64,000 nt of DNA, taken from the NCBI RefSeq assembly GCF_958298935.1, contig NC_084935.1, positions 8,876,001 to 8,940,000 on the forward strand, written 5' to 3'. Under the pieces are notes generated by a model. The model ran no database searches. It was not told where the DNA came from and saw only the letters and a list, made by a program, of their open reading frames with translations. The translations under genes were made by a program, and so were the position numbers. Source of the stretch: Phragmites australis. Taxonomy: Eukaryota > Streptophyta > Magnoliopsida > Poales > Poaceae. Positions 59,743 to 64,000 of the stretch are shown piece by piece. How positions within the stretch are numbered: position 1 is the first letter of the stretch; each line of letters opens with the position of its first letter.

Positions 59743-62540
59743 ATGGCGGACCCTGCGACCCCCGAGCTTCTCGACCCTGCAATGGACAAGAAGCACCATA
59801 GCTTCTTGTCCGCCGTACACCAGACGAAGTTAGGAGTGTTCCGACCACGTGGCCCTGGAGAACTACTTACGGTCGACGATCGGTGGAAGCACAGGTAAGT
59901 CGATACTTTCATACGCATGTGCCGATTCATTTATGTATTGCATCCTCCAGTTTATTTATATTCGCAATGGTGCAGGTTGGCAGCAGCGGGACTCCTACCG
60001 CTTTGTCGTTTGGTTGAGGCCCGATCGACGGAGAAACCCGAGGCAGCGGCGCGTCGTTTCTATTTTGACTGCTCGCTGATAGCAACACTGGTTGATTGAT
60101 GGAGGCCAGAGACACATACTTTCCACCTCCCCTGCGGTGAGATGACCCCGACCTTGCAGGATGTAGCCTACCTCTTAGTCTTACCTTACGCGGGAGCTGC
60201 GGTTGGAGTCATTGACATGGATGCTGACTGGATCAACGTCATGCATCAGCGCTTTGGCTTGGTTGAGCGGACAGACGATGCAACCCCCTACATGCCTGAG
60301 TTCTTATCTGATCCACGAGAGCCAACGAATAAGTGGATCCTACAGTTCCAAGTACCGTGCAATGCAACCTCTCATTTACTATTCGAGTATCTAGTTGTGT
60401 TCCTTATTATCACTTGTCATACTTGCAGCTGGCGTACATGCACCCGTAGGTCAACGTGTACTCGGTGTCCAGGCATTTGGAGGCCTATCTGCTTTGGCTG
60501 TTCGGCTGGGTTATGTTCACCGGCGGCCAAGGCCATCTGGTTGCGGGGACCCTTGTGCCGTACGCTATGTTGATAGCGGATACTATTGGCGAGGAGGTAC
60601 CGCAGTTCAGTTGGGCATCTATTGTCCTTGTTGTGACGTATCGGGCGTTGTGCGACGCGTACACGAAGAAGGAGCCACTTACCACTTTTGCTGGGTGTCC
60701 ACTTCTTCTGCAGCTGTGGTCCTACGAGCGGTTCACCATAGGCCGGCCAGTGGAGGACCGCTCCCCGTACCCTGAGGAATGGTACGACGAGCCCGAGGAG
60801 GACGCGCCTACCATGGCCTCGCTTTGGTGTCGATGCTGGGTATGTACTTTTTTTAATACTTCAATTGGCACATGTTATTGTTATGGATGGAGATCATGTT
60901 GTCACATGTATTTCTAATGAATTCTAACGATGTTGTCACACAGCCACACTAGGCACATGAGCAGCCTCGCAGCGCTTATGAGCATTTTCCGTCGTAGTTC
61001 GACCAGCTTCGTCCGGACGACATGGTATGGTAGCCATACATCTTATTGGCCGTCCAAGGCCGTGCGGGTTTGGGTCTGTCTCCATTATGTACCCGAGACG
61101 AGGAGTACTGGCTTACGAAGACACCGCTTATCTTCGACATCTACATCAAGGAGTATTCACCGCATCGCGTCATATAGCAGTTTGGCCGCCACTAGGCTTT
61201 CACTCTCGTCCACATTCGCACTATTCCAGTGTACGTCCATAGGTAAATATAAAGAATTAAATGATTTATAACATTCGTCTTATTGTCAATTCTATTTAAC
61301 ATGGTTCACTTTCAGGTATACACGTAAGGGCCAGCCAGCTGGCAACCTCTGGGTAGATCGCTTGGCCCCGTACATCTTAGCATGGGCCCAAGCCCTTCAA
61401 GATGTCGTGGAGGAGGCGCGTCACTTCGACGCGCGGAGCTTTGAGGACTACCTATGATGGTACATGCCACATACACGTACGTACACGTAAACGGGTCACC
61501 TACACCCCAGAGTGTGTCCAGCCCACGTCGCGTCGACTACGGAGGCATACCAGGTCCATTGGGACGAGGACGCTGTATTGGCGGTATGTGTAATTTACAT
61601 CTCATTTCAGTACTTCATACTCGCGTAACAACGACTATAAATTGAAATTGTTATTTCTTGTTTGTTTCCACAGACCGATATCATTTATGATATCCATAGG
61701 GACGCAGCTGGTACCATGGACCACCTCAGGCAAGGGGTGCACCTCAGTGCGTCGGATGTAGCGGGGTTCGTCAAGCGGGTTTTCGACAGGACCGCGCGGG
61801 CCTTGAAGCTTACCTCTTGCCGGTCCACCACGGACATCGCAGGAGCGCCTCCCAGGTCTAGTGGGGTCCACGCCGAGTCGTCTAGGAGGTCTGATGTGCA
61901 CCGTCGTTCATCGGTGTCGGCACCCATACGACCCCTTTTACCACGCCATGCAGGCCCGGACCCAATAGGTACGGATTTTTATTCGCACGGCGTTTAAATA
62001 TATTTGTTCCTTACTGGTGCATTGATTTTAAACAAATATTAGGTGCACCTACACACGCCTCAACGCAACCGCGTAGACCGAGCACTGTGCCTCCACCCTC
62101 AGGTACTGGGCGACACTACATTCCCGTATTCAATATATTCAACAGTATATCTAATATTTTCCACAGGTTAGTTCGGTGATGAGGTCGGCCCGTCTTTAGC
62201 TGCCCCACGACCGATCCCACCACCGCCGTTCGACCCCTACTACGGCACACCCGCCTAGCCATCTTTTACTGCACCAACATACCACACAGGTACAATAGTG
62301 CATTTTATACAACTACTTTCATTTCCACATTTTCCATATGTTGTAATACATTTATTTGTTCATAGACCCCTCCAGCCAGTACACATGGACGCCCGTGAAT
62401 CCTTCGCAGTCTTCGTACCCTAGTTAGGAGGATGAGCCTGGGTCGGACCTCTCGTATGACCTCATGCGGGACTTCTTCGGGGGCACACCAGACTACAACA
62501 TCCTCCAGCAGTCCAAGGTACCCAGTGCTCCACTTCAACT
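59743..62540 (+). pseudogene. Plant mobile domain (PMD, aminotransferase-like) gene of MULE B
   Basis: An intron-split gene of the family often annotated as serine/threonine phosphatase 7 long-form homologue. Exons in phase: 59743-59894 (MADPATPELLDPAMDKKHHS), 59976-60351 (FHLPCGEMTPTLQDVAYLL; QRFGLVERTDDATP), 60429-60839 (YSVSRHLEAYLLWLFGWVMF; CPLLLQLWSYERFTIGRPV), 60944-61242 (FDQLRPDDMVW; YWLTKTPLIFDIYIKEYSPH) and 61316 to about 61580 (RYTRKGQPAGNLWVDRLAPY). From about 61674 follow YDIHRDAAGTMDHLRQGVHL and small proline-rich exons. In-frame stops include TGA 60097, TAG 60447, TAG 60950 and further TAGs in exon 4. Exon 5 has a frameshift. The core fold looks complete but disabled. Free PMD proteins act in nuclear silencing; the role of transposon-borne ones is not established here. 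Confidence 0.88.
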
Positions 62541-62845
62541 TTAACCATGAAATGACAACATATTTCTCAGTGCGTAGGCTTTAGACAAGAAGTGACAACA
62601 CGGGACAGCTTTTACCAAAAATTTAATGACAACACATGTACCTTGACACATGGAATCTCTGTCCAGCATCAATGCCACAACTTTCCCATTCTTCAAGATG
62701 GAATCCAATGCTCCTGCCACCCTCTAAGCCCTTCCACCCACTCCTTTCTTCAAGAGGGAATCCAATGCTCCTGCCTCCCCCCACCATAAATAACCCAACC
62801 TCCATACATTGATGCACCACTCATTTCTCAGTTCTCTCAACTGCA
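62541..62845. promoter_or_regulatory. Leader region of the GRF-type gene, with small direct repeat
   Basis: Contains GGAATCCAATGCTCCTGCC twice (about 62700 and 62757), each followed by C-rich DNA. A CCATAAATAACC TATA-like motif lies at about 62785, 60 bp before the ATG, and is a plausible promoter. Confidence 0.5.
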
Positions 62846-63445
62846 ATGTCTTTCTCAACTCCACCAAACTCACCCAAGAAACATTGGGGATTTTCATCCC
62901 TTCCTCAAGGGATCGAACCACCGATGTGCTTCTGTGGTGACTGTTGCAGGCTTCACGAGTCGCAGGACATCTCATACATCTATGGACTACGCTTCTTCAT
63001 ATGTGCTAACTACCAATACGATAAGTCTCAACATGGACCATATGAGTATCCACCGGTATAGCAACAAATATCAGCCACATCTTTACCGATTTCACACCCT
63101 GTTTTACTAACCTCTCATCTTGTTCTATTTGTTCAGTTCCCTCCATCGATTTGTGATTTTATTCAATGGCTCGACATTGAACAAAATGAGGACCAGAAGC
63201 GGTAGGTCGACATGACCATGAGGTGGAGGAGGGAAGCTTACGCACGTCGGGAGTACGAGCAACAGCAAGAGCAACTACGCCTGAAGCAGTAGAAAGAAGA
63301 GCGCGTGAGGAAGGAAACGCAGGACCATACCGCGGCTCAGGCTCGGGAGACTGAGAGGGCAAGGAAGCGGGAGATGGCCCGTCGCGCTAAGGCGGCAGGT
63401 CCCGATGCCCTGCGAAAGGGAAAATATCCTAGGTGCACTCAGTAG
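62846..63445 (+). pseudogene. GRF-type zinc-finger/coiled-coil protein of MULE B (two in-frame stops)
   Basis: Exon 1 (62846-63055) encodes MSFSTPPNSPKKHWGFSSLP, then a GRF-like zinc-binding motif (PPMCFCGDCCRLHESQD; YGLRFFICANYQYD). Exon 2 (63137-63445) encodes PPSICDFIQWLDIEQNEDQK, a long glutamate/arginine/glutamine-rich coiled coil (RREYEQQQEQLRLKQ; RARKREMARRAKAAG), and the conserved ending RKGKYPRCTQ. The junction is in phase and the total is 172 codons. The only defects are TAG at 63203, where relatives usually have tryptophan, and TAG at 63290, where glutamine is likely. Such small zinc-finger ORFs accompany grass MULEs. Their function is unknown; DNA or RNA binding is a guess from the GRF motif. 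Confidence 0.75.
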
Positions 63446-63839
63446 AGAGTATCTAATGTAACCCGACATGTTTCTACTCCCTAAGGCATGTTATGATTAG
63501 GAGCGACGCACTAATAAGTATGTCTTTGTACGAACCATACATGCCACATTTTTTTCTCGTCATGTCGTCGTGGTTATAGTCTCATGTAATATTTTCCACC
63601 ATATGTTTAATCTTATGTTTGTCGCTGTTTGCAACCTCATTCTCGTGTAATATGCTGCGAGTGCTTCACATATACAATTTATTCACAAATATTGATTTTT
63701 TATCCTCCGAATAATACGTAAACTACTCCAAATTCTTGATTTCCCAATATAGCGATTTTAGTACTCTTCAACCATTTTAATTCCAAATTTTGTAAAATAC
63801 CTATTTCAAATATTGAGCAACATTATACAGTACATTTTG
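63446..63839. other. MULE B 3' non-coding region
   Basis: AT-rich DNA between the GRF gene and the right terminal repeat. No gene seen. Confidence 0.6.
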
Positions 63840-64000
63840 CAACTTTTAAAAAATAAAATATCATAACCGCCCCCTAGGAGGACGGCAATGCTACTAACCG
63901 CCCTCCCACTGGGCGGCAAGGCTTCCTAACAGCCCTCTCAGGAGCTGCAGGCGCCTATTTTTACAATTATTGCAACGAGAAATCTATTTATTTAATTTTT
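63840..64000. repeat. Right terminal inverted repeat of MULE B (cut by window edge)
   Basis: Contains three palindromic units (AACCGCCCCCTAGGAGGACGG; AACCGCCCTCCCACTGGGCGG; AACAGCCCTCTCAGGAG). The AT-rich outer stretch is the inverse of 56050-56110. The final bases are outside the window. Confidence 0.78.

Larger units (their letters stand above)
56036..64000 (+). mobile_element. MULE B: near-complete Mutator-like element carrying three gene modules
   Basis: The left terminal region (56036-56300) and the right (63840 to the window edge) are inverted copies: AATAGACGCATGCAGCTCTC matches AATAGGCGCCTGCAGCTCCT read from the right. The outer AT-rich part also matches. Between them on the plus strand lie a MuDR-type transposase, a PMD gene and a GRF-zinc-finger/coiled-coil gene. 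The last 20-40 bp of the right end and any target duplication lie beyond the window. The MULE A relic at 13966-24077 has the same order. Confidence 0.82.

Noticed and set aside
1..64000. tRNA, rRNA or CRISPR features
   Set aside because: No cloverleaf with A/B boxes, conserved rRNA segment or regularly spaced direct repeat with unique spacers was seen. The regular repeats present are transposon-internal or microsatellites.

Overview
The window is nuclear DNA from a flowering plant, most likely a grass (Poaceae). Three things point that way: short GT-AG introns in two conserved plant genes, GC-rich exon islands in AT-rich intergenic DNA, and a transposon load typical of grass genomes (Stowaway MITE, CACTA, MULE, Ty3-gypsy, solo LTR, LINE tail). 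I cannot name the species. I see no prokaryotic signatures, rRNA or tRNA genes, or CRISPR arrays.

Only two genes look intact. The first is a minus-strand RabGAP/TBC-domain gene (coding exons between 10316 and 4919, 11 exons, 448 aa). Both catalytic fingers (IxxDxxR and YxQ) are present. Its first intron (8418-10214) carries a Stowaway MITE, a LINE 3' end and a GC-rich island. The second is a plus-strand WAT1-related/EamA transporter gene (48192-50203, 7 exons, 365 aa). For both, every exon junction restores the reading frame. They are housekeeping-type genes with no evident functional link.

The rest is mostly transposon. 1-4918: low-information DNA with a hAT-like element. 10317-13965: GC-rich debris and MITEs. 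13966-24077: a decayed minus-strand Mutator-like element (MULE A) interrupted by a truncated Ty3-gypsy element (3.17-kb LTR, primer-binding site, gag) and holding a 1.9-kb foldback hairpin element. 24522-25340: diverged tandem repeats. 26285-32339: a CACTA element with a TnpD-type transposase relic, a Ulp1/C48 protease relic and an F-box gene fragment. 32515-35673: a possible second CACTA-like element whose internal ORF is split by a solo LTR with a perfect 5-bp target duplication. 38405-44150: a hAT MITE, then convergent relics of a FAR1-type MULE transposase and a second lysine/glutamate-rich ORF. 44376-44822: a long TG/TA microsatellite. 45050-47615: a diverged direct duplication around a captured vacuolar H+-pyrophosphatase fragment, upstream of the WAT1 gene. 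50750-53350: GC-rich unassigned DNA. 55105-55777: a MITE with 8-bp target duplications. 56036-64000 (window edge): MULE B, about 8 kb, with palindrome-rich terminal inverted repeats and three plus-strand modules: MuDR transposase, plant mobile domain (PMD) gene and a small GRF-zinc-finger/coiled-coil gene.

The most interesting material is the pair of related MULEs, A and B. They share the transposase-PMD cargo and the unusual palindrome-array termini. The premature stops in B look largely explicable by C-to-T decay of methylated cytosine. All product names come from recognising protein motifs by eye; no database search was run.
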